Source of the DNA: Candidatus Ghiorseimicrobium undicola
GTDB taxonomy: Bacteria; Omnitrophota; Gorgyraeia; Ghiorseimicrobiales; Ghiorseimicrobiaceae
Assembly (NCBI GenBank): GCA_002796125.1
Contig: PCWA01000092.1
Location: 1 to 60,038, forward strand
Reading direction: 5' to 3'
Length of the DNA: 60,038 nucleotides
The notes under the pieces are model-generated. The model ran no database searches, was not told the DNA's origin, and saw only the letters and a program-made list of their open reading frames with translations. Shown piece by piece: positions 19,491 through 30,568 of this stretch (within the stretch, counting starts at the first letter, position 1; the number at the start of each line of letters is the position of its first letter). The translations under genes and the position numbers were made by a program.

Positions 19491-20276
19491 ATGGAGAAGT
19501 TAAAAATTGGTATTGTTGGCTGTGGCGCGATTGGTGCAAGGATAGCCGCGGCTGTCTGCCGGGATTTTAAGAAGAACGCAAGGCTTGTCGCTTTGTCGGA
19601 CATCAGTCGAACGGCCGCAAAATCGCTAAAGAAAAAATTAAAGGCGGATGTTGTCCTTTGCGGCTTGGATGAGTTGATTGAAAAATCAGATTTTGTAATA
19701 GAAGCGGCATCGGTAAATATTTCCGCTATGGTTGTAAAGAAATCTATATTAAAGAGGCGCAGCGTATTAATTATGAGTGTCGGCGGATTATTAAACAGGA
19801 CGGGGATTTTATCTTTAGCACGCCGCAGAAAAGTTTCTGTATATTTTCCTTCGGGAGCTATATGCGGCTTGGACGGGCTGAAGGCTATGGCCTTGGCAAA
19901 GATTAAAAAAGTTACTTTGATTACCCGTAAGCCGGTTAAGTCATTGCCGGGGCGTTTTGCCGGCATTAAGAAAGAAACGGTTATTTTTAACGGCAACGCC
20001 CGTGATGCCGTCAAAAATTTTCCTCAGAATATTAACGTCGCGGCAATATTAAGCCTAGCGGGCGTAGGGCCGGAAAAAACGCGCGTCTGTATCATTGCCT
20101 CGCCTAAATTTAAGCGTAATGCGCATACAGTAGAAATTGAATCAAACGCGGGAAAGATAATAAGTCAGGCGGAGAATGTGCCTTCGCCGGATAACCCCAG
20201 GACAAGTTATCTAGCTGTGCTTTCGGCTATTGCTACGCTCAGACAGGTGTTTGACAGCGTCAAGATCGGTACATAA
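19491..20276 (+). CDS. Aspartate dehydrogenase (NadX-like)
   Basis: KIGIVGCGAIGARIA, VIEAASVNI, PSGAICGLDGLKA. Confidence 0.85.
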   Translation: MEKLKIGIVGCGAIGARIAAAVCRDFKKNARLVALSDISRTAAKSLKKKLKADVVLCGLDELIEKSDFVIEAASVNISAMVVKKSILKRRSVLIMSVGGLLNRTGILSLARRRKVSVYFPSGAICGLDGLKAMALAKIKKVTLITRKPVKSLPGRFAGIKKETVIFNGNARDAVKNFPQNINVAAILSLAGVGPEKTRVCIIASPKFKRNAHTVEIESNAGKIISQAENVPSPDNPRTSYLAVLSAIATLRQVFDSVKIGT

Positions 20277-20366
20277 TATGGTTAATTGGTTAAGTTGTTA
20301 AATGGTTAAACTATTTAACCAGTTACCGGTTACCATTTAACCAGAACGGGAGGAGGTGAAAAAAGG

Positions 20367-20612
20367 ATGGCAAAAAAAGTAGCTAAGGTAGGAGTAAAGA
20401 GAGAAGATGGTTATCTTTATTTTGTAGATAAGAAGGGTAACGTCTCAAGAGCAAAGATGGCCAGAGGTAAGAAAAAAGGCGGTAAACCTACTGTCGTCGC
20501 TAAAGTAGGGGTAAAGAAAGAAAAAGGATATCTTTACTTTGTAGACAAGCAGGGTGATATATCTTGTGCCAAGATGGTCAGAGGCGGCAAGAAGAAAAAG
20601 AAGAAGAGATAA
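20367..20612 (+). CDS. Small basic protein with two tandem AKVGVKxExGYLYFVDKxGxxSxAKMxRG units
   Basis: Two ~38-aa repeats visible in translation; strong SD (gggaggaggtg). Confidence 0.75.
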   Translation: MAKKVAKVGVKREDGYLYFVDKKGNVSRAKMARGKKKGGKPTVVAKVGVKKEKGYLYFVDKQGDISCAKMVRGGKKKKKKR

Positions 20613-20624
20613 GAAATAGAAAAA

Positions 20625-20670
20625 AGGGACACATCCTATTTTTATTGTCGCATAAATAGGATGTGTCCCT
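20625..20670. repeat. REP-like palindrome / possible bidirectional terminator
   Basis: AGGGACACATCCTATTT...AAATAGGATGTGTCCCT. Confidence 0.75.
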
Positions 20671-20769
20671 AATTAATTCAAAGAGGCATTTGACAAAGGG
20701 GATGCCGGGAAGGCAATCACGATTAGCAAAAAATATTCACGGCCGTAAAAAAATCCGGATTTAATAAGG

Positions 20770-20868
20770 TCATTTATACTTTGTGGACAAACGAGGCGAT
20801 GTGCCGTGCTGAGATAGCCAGAGGCGGCAAGAAGAAAAAGAAGAAAAGATGAGAAATAGAAAAAAGGG
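20770..20868 (+). pseudogene. Decayed partial duplicate of the 20367 ORF 3' end
   Basis: 20821-20868 nearly identical to 20581-20628; upstream still reads YFVDK.GD with a frame break. Confidence 0.7.
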
Positions 20869-20874
20869 GCGCCT

Positions 20875-22767
20875 GTGAAATTTCAGTTACGGTCAAATGA
20901 GCAGAGCATTAATAGATGCGTATGGTTTTTAATCGCTACTTATATTATTATATTTTGCTATTTCTCTTTTCTCAAGCTGATATCTTTTTCCTACGGCGAT
21001 TTTGATTTAGCGGTTGATGAGCAATTCCTCTGGAATTTAGGCTGGCGTGGTTCTTTTTATAGTTCTATTCTTGGAACTAACTTTTTTGGTAACCACCTGC
21101 ATTTTATTATAATTTTCCTCTTGCCGTTTTATAAGTTATTGCCTTATTCGTTAACATTGCTATGGTTGCAGACTTTTATTTTAGCTCTTGGGGCATGGCC
21201 GTTATATCTTTTGGCAAAGAATGTCTTAAGCCCGTCATGGGGGCTTTTAGCAGTGTTTGCTTATCTGCTTTACCCGCCATTAGCATATACTAATCTTTTT
21301 GAGTTTCATCCAGTAGTTTTTGTTGTGTTTTTTCTTTTATTCACGCTTTATTTTTATCACACGCGGCGTTTTGTCCTATTCGTTGTTTTTCTGGCAATAT
21401 GCTTATTATGCCAAGAGAACGTTTCTTTAGGTATTGCAGTATTAGGTATTTATGCTTGGGCGCAAAGACGTTCTAAAAAATGGATTTTAACGCCTTTAAT
21501 CTTTGGGACAGTATACTTTATTTTCGCGGTAAAAGTTCTTCTGCCGTTTTTTAATAAGAATACCTTGCATTTTTTATTACTTTACAGGCATTTTGGCAGC
21601 AGCTATTCGGAAATTTTTTCAAATATACTTTTACATCCTCTTGGCACATTTTCATATATTCTTCAGGCGGAAAAATTACATTACCTATTTAATCTCTTTG
21701 CTCCCCTTGGGTTAATATCCTTGCTTAGTCCGATATCGCTTCTGCCGGCTATTCCATTTTTCTTGCAGCATTTGCTTTCCAATAGAAGTACTGAAATCAC
21801 GGTTTATTTCCACTATGCCGCCGAATTAATTCCGTTCATTTTTACGGCTTTTATCTTTGGCATTAAACGTGCTTTGTCTTTTGCGGTATTTAAAAAAAAA
21901 TCTTATCTGCTTGCTCTTTGTCTCTCAGGCGCGCTAATTTTAGGAAGTTTACGATTGTGGCCTCATTTTACCCAAGCAGCGGCTAACCAATGGCAGGTAG
22001 ATACCAAAGATAGAATAAAGAAGTTTTTTCTTAAAAAAATTCCTCCGCAAGCACCGGTCATAGCAACTTTTGAGTTTTTGCCATTTTTAGCTCACCGCAG
22101 CGGTCTCTATTCTTTTCATCATGTATATGGAGGATTTCATACGATATCTGCCAAGCCTTACGTATTGCCTTCCGATATTGAATACGCGCTTTTAGATTTT
22201 AGCGACGAATTAACTTTTGGCGCAAGGGGATTTTTTAGCCCCCAAGGCTATGAAAACCTGCGTAATTTTTTAAGCAGCGGTTCGTGGGGCATTGTGAATG
22301 CCGTAGATTCCATAGTCCTTTTTAAAAAAGGAGAGAAAAGAGACATTTTTCTTTATAAAGTAATGGATGTGCCGCCGCAGCCGGAAAATAAAGCCGGTTA
22401 TGTTATTGAAAATGGTATTGAGTTTTTAGGTTATGATGTTTTGGAAGACGAAGGCAGGTTTAAAGTGATTTTTTATTGGCATTGCCTTGAAAAGATAGAT
22501 AAGGATATTACGGTTTTTTTTCATCTTGTTGATTCCGAAGGCAGAATCATTTATGAATCGCTTATTCCGCTCTGCTATCGAATTTATCCAACCACAGCAT
22601 GGGCGGCAGGAGAATATATCCGGGAAGTTAAATTTTTACCGTTTATACAAGAAGTAAAGACTAAAGGTGCGCGATGGAAAATGGGTTTTTATAATTTCTT
22701 AAGTGGCAAGGGTTATCCTGTCATCGAAAAAGATACTTTTGGGAGAATAGAGCTTAATTTAAAATGA
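20875..22767 (+). CDS. Large membrane protein, DUF2079-like (GTG start)
   Basis: FSYGDFDLAVDEQFLWNL, FGNHLHFI..LPFYKLLP typical of DUF2079. Confidence 0.8.
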   Translation: MKFQLRSNEQSINRCVWFLIATYIIIFCYFSFLKLISFSYGDFDLAVDEQFLWNLGWRGSFYSSILGTNFFGNHLHFIIIFLLPFYKLLPYSLTLLWLQTFILALGAWPLYLLAKNVLSPSWGLLAVFAYLLYPPLAYTNLFEFHPVVFVVFFLLFTLYFYHTRRFVLFVVFLAICLLCQENVSLGIAVLGIYAWAQRRSKKWILTPLIFGTVYFIFAVKVLLPFFNKNTLHFLLLYRHFGSSYSEIFSNILLHPLGTFSYILQAEKLHYLFNLFAPLGLISLLSPISLLPAIPFFLQHLLSNRSTEITVYFHYAAELIPFIFTAFIFGIKRALSFAVFKKKSYLLALCLSGALILGSLRLWPHFTQAAANQWQVDTKDRIKKFFLKKIPPQAPVIATFEFLPFLAHRSGLYSFHHVYGGFHTISAKPYVLPSDIEYALLDFSDELTFGARGFFSPQGYENLRNFLSSGSWGIVNAVDSIVLFKKGEKRDIFLYKVMDVPPQPENKAGYVIENGIEFLGYDVLEDEGRFKVIFYWHCLEKIDKDITVFFHLVDSEGRIIYESLIPLCYRIYPTTAWAAGEYIREVKFLPFIQEVKTKGARWKMGFYNFLSGKGYPVIEKDTFGRIELNLK

Positions 22768-24314
22768 CAGAACAGGTTAAAACAATAAAAGTTTTGGTTT
22801 TCATCGTCGCCTATAACGCAGAAACGACGATAGAAAAAGTATTGAGGCGCATTCCGGAAGAAATATACAATGCTTACGATACGCATGTGCTTATTATCGA
22901 TGATTCATCCAGCGATGAAACCTTCAGCGTTGGACTGTCTTTTTCCGGAACCTTTCCGGGGAAAAATATAACGGTTTTACGCAACCCAGAAAATCAAGGT
23001 TACGGCGGTAATCAGAAAATTGGCTATAATTACGCTATTAAATACGGGTATGATATTGTTATACTTTTGCATGGAGATGCGCAATACGCTCCGGAATGTA
23101 TGCTCTCGCTCATTGAGCCCATTGCTAAAGATGAGGCTGAGGCCGTTTTCGGCTCGCGTATGCTGAAAAGCGGCTCGGCTCTCAAAGGAGGCATGCCGCT
23201 TTATAAATACATCGGAAATAAAATTTTATCTGGGTTGCAGAATAAGATAATGGGAAAGATGCTTTCCGAATGGCATTCCGGTTACAGGGCTTATGCGGTA
23301 TCTGTGTTCAAACAAATTCCCTTTGAGCGCAACGACAACGGCTTCCCTTTCGATACAGATATTATCTTGCAGTTGATTCAAGCCGGGGCTCGTATCAGGG
23401 AGGTTCCCATCCCGACATATTATGGGGATGAGATTTGCCGTGTAAATGGCATGCGTTATGCTTTTCAAGTTTTCGTGAACACAATGCGTTGCAGGTTGCA
23501 TAATATGAATTTATTCTACGAGCGTAAATATGACTGTGCTCCCCAAGAGGCGGCCTATCCTCTTAAGCTTGGGTATCTTTCGTCGCATACAATGGTGATT
23601 GATTTGGTAAAGGAGAATTCTTGGGTGCTTGATATAGGCTGTGGCCAGGGTTTAGTCGCAAAAAAACTAGTTAAAAAAGGATGTCATATTGTCGGGATTG
23701 ATTCTTTTAAGCCGGCGGATACTTCTTTTTTTGAAAAATTTATTAAAGCCGCTTTACCAATGGATGAGTGTCCTTGGAATAAAGAATATCGTTTTGATTA
23801 TGTTCTTCTGCTTGATGTTATTGAACATATGGCTGATCCCGAAAAATTTATGGATAAACTGCGCGATTTCCTGCAGGGGCATCCCTGCACGCTTATTATA
23901 ACTTCGGCAAACGTTTCTTTTTACCTGACGCGTTTACAGCTTTTGTTAGGCCGTTTCAACTATGTAAAAAGGGGAATTTTAGATATGACGCATCTGCGGC
24001 TTTTTAATTTTGGCACGTTGAAGCGCTTACTAGTGCAGTGCGGTTATAAGGTCTTAAAAATTAAAGGAATCCCTGCGCCATATCCGGAAGTTATCAAATT
24101 TAGGCGGTTAGCTTTTTTTATGGTTTATCTTAATCAGCTGTTTATTTTTTTATGTAAAAATTTATTTGGGTATCAGGCTTTGATTATAGCCCAGCCTTAC
24201 CCTAATTTAGACTTTCTTTTATCCCGTTCCATGGGACATAGCAGCAAGGAAAAAAATGATACGCCCGAACGAAAAGAAAACGGACAAGGATCAGGCCTCA
24301 ATTTTAAAAATTAA
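22764..24314 (+). CDS. GT2 glycosyltransferase fused to SAM-dependent methyltransferase
   Basis: VAYNAETTIEKVLRRIP, HGDAQYAPE, then VLDIGCGQGLVAKKLVKKG..YVLLLDVIEHM. Confidence 0.85.
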   Translation: MTEQVKTIKVLVFIVAYNAETTIEKVLRRIPEEIYNAYDTHVLIIDDSSSDETFSVGLSFSGTFPGKNITVLRNPENQGYGGNQKIGYNYAIKYGYDIVILLHGDAQYAPECMLSLIEPIAKDEAEAVFGSRMLKSGSALKGGMPLYKYIGNKILSGLQNKIMGKMLSEWHSGYRAYAVSVFKQIPFERNDNGFPFDTDIILQLIQAGARIREVPIPTYYGDEICRVNGMRYAFQVFVNTMRCRLHNMNLFYERKYDCAPQEAAYPLKLGYLSSHTMVIDLVKENSWVLDIGCGQGLVAKKLVKKGCHIVGIDSFKPADTSFFEKFIKAALPMDECPWNKEYRFDYVLLLDVIEHMADPEKFMDKLRDFLQGHPCTLIITSANVSFYLTRLQLLLGRFNYVKRGILDMTHLRLFNFGTLKRLLVQCGYKVLKIKGIPAPYPEVIKFRRLAFFMVYLNQLFIFLCKNLFGYQALIIAQPYPNLDFLLSRSMGHSSKEKNDTPERKENGQGSGLNFKN

Positions 24315-24406
24315 CTGACAGGCAATCATCCGATCAGATAATTTCATCTTTAAACGTAGATAAGCATTTTGATTTTCGGACAAACTAATCTTGAATCGAT
24401 ATCGGC

Positions 24407-27292
24407 ATGCCAGAGAAATTAAAAGCTGCCAGAAGGTTTTTGCGCATGCAAAATAGTTATATAGTTATCCGCGGCGCCAAGGTCCACAACCTAAAAAATA
24501 TAGACCTTGAACTCCCGCGAAACAAGTTGATTGTCGTAACCGGCCTTTCCGGCTCGGGAAAATCATCTTTGGCATTTGACACGATATACGCCGAGGGCCA
24601 GCGCCGTTACGTGGAAAGCCTTTCCAGTTACGCCCGCCAGTTTTTAGAGCGCCTTGATAAACCGGATGTAGAATTTATAGACGGTTTATCTCCCGCCATA
24701 TCTATAGAACAAAGAACAGCCGGAGGCAATCCCCGTTCCACAGTAGGCACGCAAACCGAGATTTATGATTACCTGCGGCTTTTATTCGCTAAAATCGGCA
24801 CCCCCTACTGCCATAAATGCGGCAGGCTCATCCGGAGGCAGACATCCGAAGAAATAGTAGCGCAAATTATGAATCTTGGTTTGGCAAAAAAAATACAGAT
24901 ACTCGCTCCGCTCATAAGAGGGAAAAAGGGGGAATACAGGGATATATTTAAATTGCTGCAGAAGGAAGGTTTTGTGCGCGCCCGCGTAGACGGTAAGGTG
25001 TGCGAGTTGGCAGCGCCGCCGAAGCTGGATAAATACAAAATTCACCATATTGATGCTGTTGTTGATACGGTGACCATAGACAGCAAGAATAAACGCAGGA
25101 TCGCCGACTCAGTGGAAACGGCGCTCAAAGCGGGCAAGGGTATGGTAATAGTGCATAGCCGGCAGTCGATAGTCCATAATAAAAAGAAGCTTTCTCTTGA
25201 CCGCGGACGATCGGCTATGGATTTGGTTTTCAGCGAACAATACGCCTGCCCTGATTGCGGTATAAACCTGCTTGAGATAGAGCCGAGGATTTTTTCTTTT
25301 AATTCGCCCTATGGCGCCTGCCCGGTATGCAATGGCCTGGGAACAAGAATGGAGTTTGATGTAGACCTTATTATTCCTGATAAAGATAAGTCGTTGTCAG
25401 AAGGAGCCCTGGCTCCCTGGAAGAAAGGCGGAAAAGGGTATTTAATGTATTATCGTATGCTCCTGAGAGAACTATCCGGGAGAATGGGCTTTAGCATGGA
25501 TACGCCGTTTAAGAAACTAAGTAAAAGAGTTCAGAACGCTATATTATACGGCAGCGATGAGGTAATTTGGGGCAAGCCTTTTGAAGGGCTTATGCCGCAT
25601 TTAGGAAGGCTGTTTAATCAGACTGAAAGCGAGCACTTTAAAGAGCAGATTGCTAAATTTATGTCGGTTTTACCTTGTACTGAGTGCAATGGCGCGCGCC
25701 TTAAAAAAGAGAGTTTGTCGGTGAAAATTAACGGTAAATCTATCCATGATATTTCACTCATGTCTTTAAAGCAGCTAAAAGATTTTTTCTCCGGCTTGAG
25801 GCTTTTGCCAGGCCAGCGGTCTATTGCCAAGGATATATTTAAGGAAATAAGCGAGCGCCTTAATTTTTGTATAAATGTGGGATTAGATTATCTTACTCTG
25901 GAACGTAAAAGCTCTACGCTTTCCGGTGGTGAATTCCAAAGGATAAGGCTGGCGACACAGGTGGGCTCTAGGCTTGTCGGGGTAGTTTATGTTTTGGATG
26001 AGCCGAGTATTGGCCTGCATCAAAAGGATAACCATAAACTGTTAAATACGTTGAAATCCCTTCGCGATTTAGGCAACACATTGATAGTCGTAGAGCATGA
26101 TGAGGCAACAATAAGGGAAAGCGATTACGTTGTTGATTTAGGGCCGGGCGCCGGCAGATTCGGAGGCAGGGTTGTATTTGCCGGCGCGACAAGCGGTTTA
26201 TTAACACATAAAGAATCTCTTACCGCCAGATATCTGCGCGGAGAATTGGTTGTAGGCGTTGGCAATAAGAGAAGAGGTTGGCGTGATAAAAAACATCTCA
26301 AATTTTTCGGCTGCCGCCAGCATAATTTAAAAAGCATAGACGTTAAGATCCCTTTAGGCGTATTCACCTGTATTAGCGGCGTCTCCGGATCAGGCAAATC
26401 TACGCTGATAGAAGAGATTGTATATAAATCCCTGCAGAAAGAAGTTTATAAAACTAAAGTTAAACCGGGTATCTTTGATAGGGTGGAGGGGGCGCAATTG
26501 ATTGACAAGATAATAGAAATAGACCAGTCGCCTATAGGCAGGACGCCCCGTTCTAACCCGGCGACCTATACCGGAGTTTTTAGCCTTATAAGAGATGTTT
26601 TTAGCAGATTGCCGGAGTCGCGCCTGAGAGGGTATAAGCCCGGCAGGTTTAGCTTTAACGTTAAAGGCGGCAGATGCGAGGCATGCGGCGGCGACGGCAT
26701 TAAAAAAATTGAAATGCATTTTTTGCCTGATGTATATGTTGTCTGCGAGGTGTGCCGGGGGGCGCGTTTTAATGAGCAAACCCGGGGTGTTTTATATAAA
26801 GGTAAATCCATATCTGATGTTTTAGAAATGCCCATAGAAGGAGCTTATTTATTGTTTGAGAATATACCTAGGATAAAGGATATTCTTCAAACGCTTATAG
26901 ATGTCGGTTTGGGTTATATACAGCTGGGCCAGCCGGCTACCACGCTTTCGGGCGGAGAGGCGCAAAGGATAAAACTTACTTCAGAATTAGCTAAGCGCGC
27001 TACGGGTAATACGTTCTATATATTAGATGAGCCGACTACCGGATTGCATTTTTCTGATGTGGACAGGTTATTGAAGGTATTAAACAGGCTGGTTGAGCGC
27101 GGTAACACCGTGGTTGTGGTAGAGCATAACCTTGATGTGCTAAAAAGCGCCGATTTTATTATTGATTTAGGCCCCGATGGCGGGGATAATGGCGGTAGAG
27201 TAGTCGCATATGGCTCTCCTGAGGAAATAGCAAGTAGTAAAAATTCTTATACCGGAGAATATCTTAAACCGCTATTGCAAAAACAAGCATAG
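24407..27292 (+). CDS. uvrA: Excinuclease ABC subunit A
   Basis: [60 protein letters not shown]; start may be ATG 24446. Confidence 0.97.
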   Translation: MPEKLKAARRFLRMQNSYIVIRGAKVHNLKNIDLELPRNKLIVVTGLSGSGKSSLAFDTIYAEGQRRYVESLSSYARQFLERLDKPDVEFIDGLSPAISIEQRTAGGNPRSTVGTQTEIYDYLRLLFAKIGTPYCHKCGRLIRRQTSEEIVAQIMNLGLAKKIQILAPLIRGKKGEYRDIFKLLQKEGFVRARVDGKVCELAAPPKLDKYKIHHIDAVVDTVTIDSKNKRRIADSVETALKAGKGMVIVHSRQSIVHNKKKLSLDRGRSAMDLVFSEQYACPDCGINLLEIEPRIFSFNSPYGACPVCNGLGTRMEFDVDLIIPDKDKSLSEGALAPWKKGGKGYLMYYRMLLRELSGRMGFSMDTPFKKLSKRVQNAILYGSDEVIWGKPFEGLMPHLGRLFNQTESEHFKEQIAKFMSVLPCTECNGARLKKESLSVKINGKSIHDISLMSLKQLKDFFSGLRLLPGQRSIAKDIFKEISERLNFCINVGLDYLTLERKSSTLSGGEFQRIRLATQVGSRLVGVVYVLDEPSIGLHQKDNHKLLNTLKSLRDLGNTLIVVEHDEATIRESDYVVDLGPGAGRFGGRVVFAGATSGLLTHKESLTARYLRGELVVGVGNKRRGWRDKKHLKFFGCRQHNLKSIDVKIPLGVFTCISGVSGSGKSTLIEEIVYKSLQKEVYKTKVKPGIFDRVEGAQLIDKIIEIDQSPIGRTPRSNPATYTGVFSLIRDVFSRLPESRLRGYKPGRFSFNVKGGRCEACGGDGIKKIEMHFLPDVYVVCEVCRGARFNEQTRGVLYKGKSISDVLEMPIEGAYLLFENIPRIKDILQTLIDVGLGYIQLGQPATTLSGGEAQRIKLTSELAKRATGNTFYILDEPTTGLHFSDVDRLLKVLNRLVERGNTVVVVEHNLDVLKSADFIIDLGPDGGDNGGRVVAYGSPEEIASSKNSYTGEYLKPLLQKQA

Positions 27293-27311
27293 ATGATAAA
27301 ATAAAATAAGA

Positions 27312-29813
27312 ATGCAAAAAATAAAATCCAAAATCAAAATTCCCAAAAGGCAATTCCGGCTAATAATATTTATATTTTTAGCAGCTGTTTTTTGCGCCTT
27401 CTTTTTTAATCCGCCGCTTTTTGCCGGCCAGGAAGATGATGATTTATATGTGGCTGAGAAAGCGTTAAAAGATGGTTTTTGCGAAATATCACTGGGATTG
27501 TTGGAGCGCTTTATTAACGACTATCCGGAAAGCAAGCTAAGGCCTAAAGCTGAGTTGTTGACAGGCCAATGCTTGTTTAATTCCGGGAAATATTTTAAGG
27601 CCCTAAGCACTTTTGAAAAATTGATGAATTCCAGCGATGCCGCTTCCATCATGGACGCTGTATTATACTGGACGGCGGAGGTTCATTTTAAAGGCGGTGA
27701 TTTTTCGCAGGCAAGGCTATATTATCAGAGGCTCGTTGATGAATTTAGCGCCTCTTCCTACGCGCCGTTCGCGCAGTATTATTTAAGCTGGTCTTTTTTT
27801 GAAGAAACTAAATTTGAAGAGGCAAAAAAAGCATTTCTTGAATTAAAGCAGAAATTTCCTTTATCGCACTTGGTGGAAGACGCCGATTTTAAAATCGCGC
27901 TATGCTATTATCATCTTAAAGATTATAAACAGGCAGAAGAAATTCTCGGCGCGTATATAAAAAATTATCCAGAATCAGCGGAATTAAATGAGGCATTGTT
28001 TTATCTGGCAGAAAGTATGTATTATCTCAATGATTTTATCCGGGCTAAAGATACATATGCCAAGATTATAGCTAAATCCCAGAGCCGCAAATTGAACAAC
28101 CTGGCATATGCCGGCCTGGGGTGGTCTTTTTTTAAATTAAAAGACTTTGATGAGGCGCTTAAGTTTTTTGCTAAGGTTGATGAATCAAATACTAAAGCTT
28201 ATGCCGGAGCATTGCTGGGCGAGGCATCCGTATTAAAGGAAATGAAAGATTTCGAATCGGCACTTGATGTTTATGATGAGCTGCTGGGAAAATTTCCTAC
28301 CTATGATTCCGTGCTTTTTGCGTATTTTGGCAAAGCAGAGAGCTTGTATTCTCTTTCGAGATATGAAAAAGCCATATCAATATACGTATATATATTGGAT
28401 GAATCATCAAAGATTGAAGGCATGCCTGAGCTCACTGGATTATTGGATAAAGTGCATTATAATCTCGCCTGGTCATATTTAAAAACGGGTAATTTCACAA
28501 GCGCGATATCACAATTTCAAAAGGTGGCCAAAAGTTCCAGCGATGATATAGTAAAAGTCAGCGCTTTGTGCCAGGTGGCGGATACATATCAGGACTTGGG
28601 AAACTATCAGCAGGCCACCGAAGTCTATGATTCTATATTAAAAGGCTATCCGGATAACATATACCTTGATTATGTGCAATACCGCTTAAGCCTCTGCCTG
28701 CTTAAAATGCAGAAATTTGAAAGTTCTATCATCGGCTTTAAAAGCCTGCGGGTTAATTTTCCTGAAACTAAATTAAAGCCCGATGCGGAATATTATCTTG
28801 GCCTGGCGTATTTTAAAGGCCGGGATTTCATAAAAGCTAAAGAACAATTGGACAGATTTATTTCTTTATTCCCGGATAGTTCTTTGCGGCCCCAGGGTTT
28901 ATATTTAAGCGCTGTTTCTTCTTTTAATATGGGGCGTTATAAAGAAGCAAGCCTGGTTTTTGCGCGTATTATAAAAGAGTATCCTCAAGAATCCGAGCTT
29001 GCCATGAGGTCTGAATTCGAAATGGCCAACTCTTTTTATCAGGCTAAAGAGACGGAAAGAGCCATAAAAAAATTTAAAGAAATATTATCACGCCATCCTA
29101 ATTCCGCGATAGCCGCGGATGTTATTTATTTTCTGGGAGAGCACTATTTTTCAGTAAAGGATGAAGATGTCGCGATCAGGTATTTTAAACGTATTATACA
29201 GGATTACCCTGCCAGCGATCTTGTTTTTGATTCTTATTATTCTTTGGGCTGGATTTACTTAAGCCGTAATAAATATCAGGAAGCTTTAGAGCAGTTTAAT
29301 AATATCATTAAAGCCGATGGCAGCCAGCTTAAGCCCCAGGCGATTTTAGCGCGCGGAGATTCTTATCTTAAAATGAACAGCATAAAAGAAGCGCTGGAGG
29401 CTTATAATCAAGCTCTAGCTGATTACCCTGAATTTTCCAAGAATGCTTACATAAGGATTGCCGATGTTTATAAGGCTCTTCAAGATTGCGATAAAGCTAT
29501 AGAGCATTATCGGCTCGCTTTAGCTGAAAGCAGCTCCGGTGAGGCCGCAGAAGTTCAATTTAAAATTGCTGAAACCTTGCAGGAATGCGGCAGGCTTGAG
29601 GAAGCAAAAGAAATGTATCTTAAAAATGCCTATCTTTATCCTGCCAGCCGGCATTGGGGCCTGCGTAGTTATCTTAGGGTGGCCCGTATTTTAGAAGATA
29701 GCGAGGATTGGAAAGGGGCGGGTAATATCTATAGTAAAATTTCGGTTATGGACGTGGAGGAGGCTAAGTTCGCGCGGGAGAGGCTGGAGGCAATAAGCAA
29801 AAGGATTAAATGA
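27312..29813 (+). CDS. TPR protein, probably secreted or envelope associated
   Basis: N-terminal hydrophobic segment then repeated Y..G...F..KDF..A...F......P. Confidence 0.85.
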   Translation: MQKIKSKIKIPKRQFRLIIFIFLAAVFCAFFFNPPLFAGQEDDDLYVAEKALKDGFCEISLGLLERFINDYPESKLRPKAELLTGQCLFNSGKYFKALSTFEKLMNSSDAASIMDAVLYWTAEVHFKGGDFSQARLYYQRLVDEFSASSYAPFAQYYLSWSFFEETKFEEAKKAFLELKQKFPLSHLVEDADFKIALCYYHLKDYKQAEEILGAYIKNYPESAELNEALFYLAESMYYLNDFIRAKDTYAKIIAKSQSRKLNNLAYAGLGWSFFKLKDFDEALKFFAKVDESNTKAYAGALLGEASVLKEMKDFESALDVYDELLGKFPTYDSVLFAYFGKAESLYSLSRYEKAISIYVYILDESSKIEGMPELTGLLDKVHYNLAWSYLKTGNFTSAISQFQKVAKSSSDDIVKVSALCQVADTYQDLGNYQQATEVYDSILKGYPDNIYLDYVQYRLSLCLLKMQKFESSIIGFKSLRVNFPETKLKPDAEYYLGLAYFKGRDFIKAKEQLDRFISLFPDSSLRPQGLYLSAVSSFNMGRYKEASLVFARIIKEYPQESELAMRSEFEMANSFYQAKETERAIKKFKEILSRHPNSAIAADVIYFLGEHYFSVKDEDVAIRYFKRIIQDYPASDLVFDSYYSLGWIYLSRNKYQEALEQFNNIIKADGSQLKPQAILARGDSYLKMNSIKEALEAYNQALADYPEFSKNAYIRIADVYKALQDCDKAIEHYRLALAESSSGEAAEVQFKIAETLQECGRLEEAKEMYLKNAYLYPASRHWGLRSYLRVARILEDSEDWKGAGNIYSKISVMDVEEAKFARERLEAISKRIK

Positions 29814-29912
29814 GCTATGGTTTACGGTTGGCCGGTTTGTCTTTATAGGGAATTGAGTTCTTCAGTTAAATTTATCAAAAAGCGTCTCTATAATTAAAAA
29901 AAAGGGGGGGGT

Positions 29913-30542
29913 ATGGAGTTTTGGAAAATGTCGCCTTGGCAGGTATTTTGTGCCGGGGGGCCGTTAATGTGGCCTATATTTATTTGTTCTATCATGTCAT
30001 TAGCAATTATATTAGAAAGGTTTTTTGTCCTTTCGCATTCAAAAATAAACGCCCAGAGTTTATTAAATAAAATTATTGAGTATGTTAAGCATAATAGGAT
30101 AAAGGAAGCTCTGGAGGAATGCGAAAAAAAATCAAGCCCGGTAAGCAGGATACTCAAAGCCGGTATCATCAAATACGACAGAACAAAGGACCAGATGAAA
30201 GAGTCGATAGAAGACGCCTCCTTATATGAAATACCGATTCTGGAAAAACGCATGACGGCTTTAGCTACCATTGCGCATATATCGCCTCTTTTGGGTTTAC
30301 TGGGTACTGTGACCGGTATGGTAGGAGCTTTTCAGGCGATTCATAAAGTAGGCATTAGCGGGCCGGTAAGCCCAGCAGACCTTGCGGCAGGCATCTGGGA
30401 GGCGCTCTTAACCACGGTTTTTGGGCTGATGGTGGCAATCCCGACATATGTATTTTATAATATACTGGTAAGTAAAATTAATTCTATTGTGTTAGATATG
30501 GAGCGGACAGCCACAGAACTGGTTAATTTTTTAAGTGAATAG
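29913..30542 (+). CDS. ExbB/TolQ/MotA family protein
   Basis: GGPLMWPIFICSIMSLAIILERFF, ATIAHISPLLGLLGTVTGMVGAF. Confidence 0.93.
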   Translation: MEFWKMSPWQVFCAGGPLMWPIFICSIMSLAIILERFFVLSHSKINAQSLLNKIIEYVKHNRIKEALEECEKKSSPVSRILKAGIIKYDRTKDQMKESIEDASLYEIPILEKRMTALATIAHISPLLGLLGTVTGMVGAFQAIHKVGISGPVSPADLAAGIWEALLTTVFGLMVAIPTYVFYNILVSKINSIVLDMERTATELVNFLSE

Positions 30543-30568
30543 CATCGCGAGTCCGTATTTCATTTATC

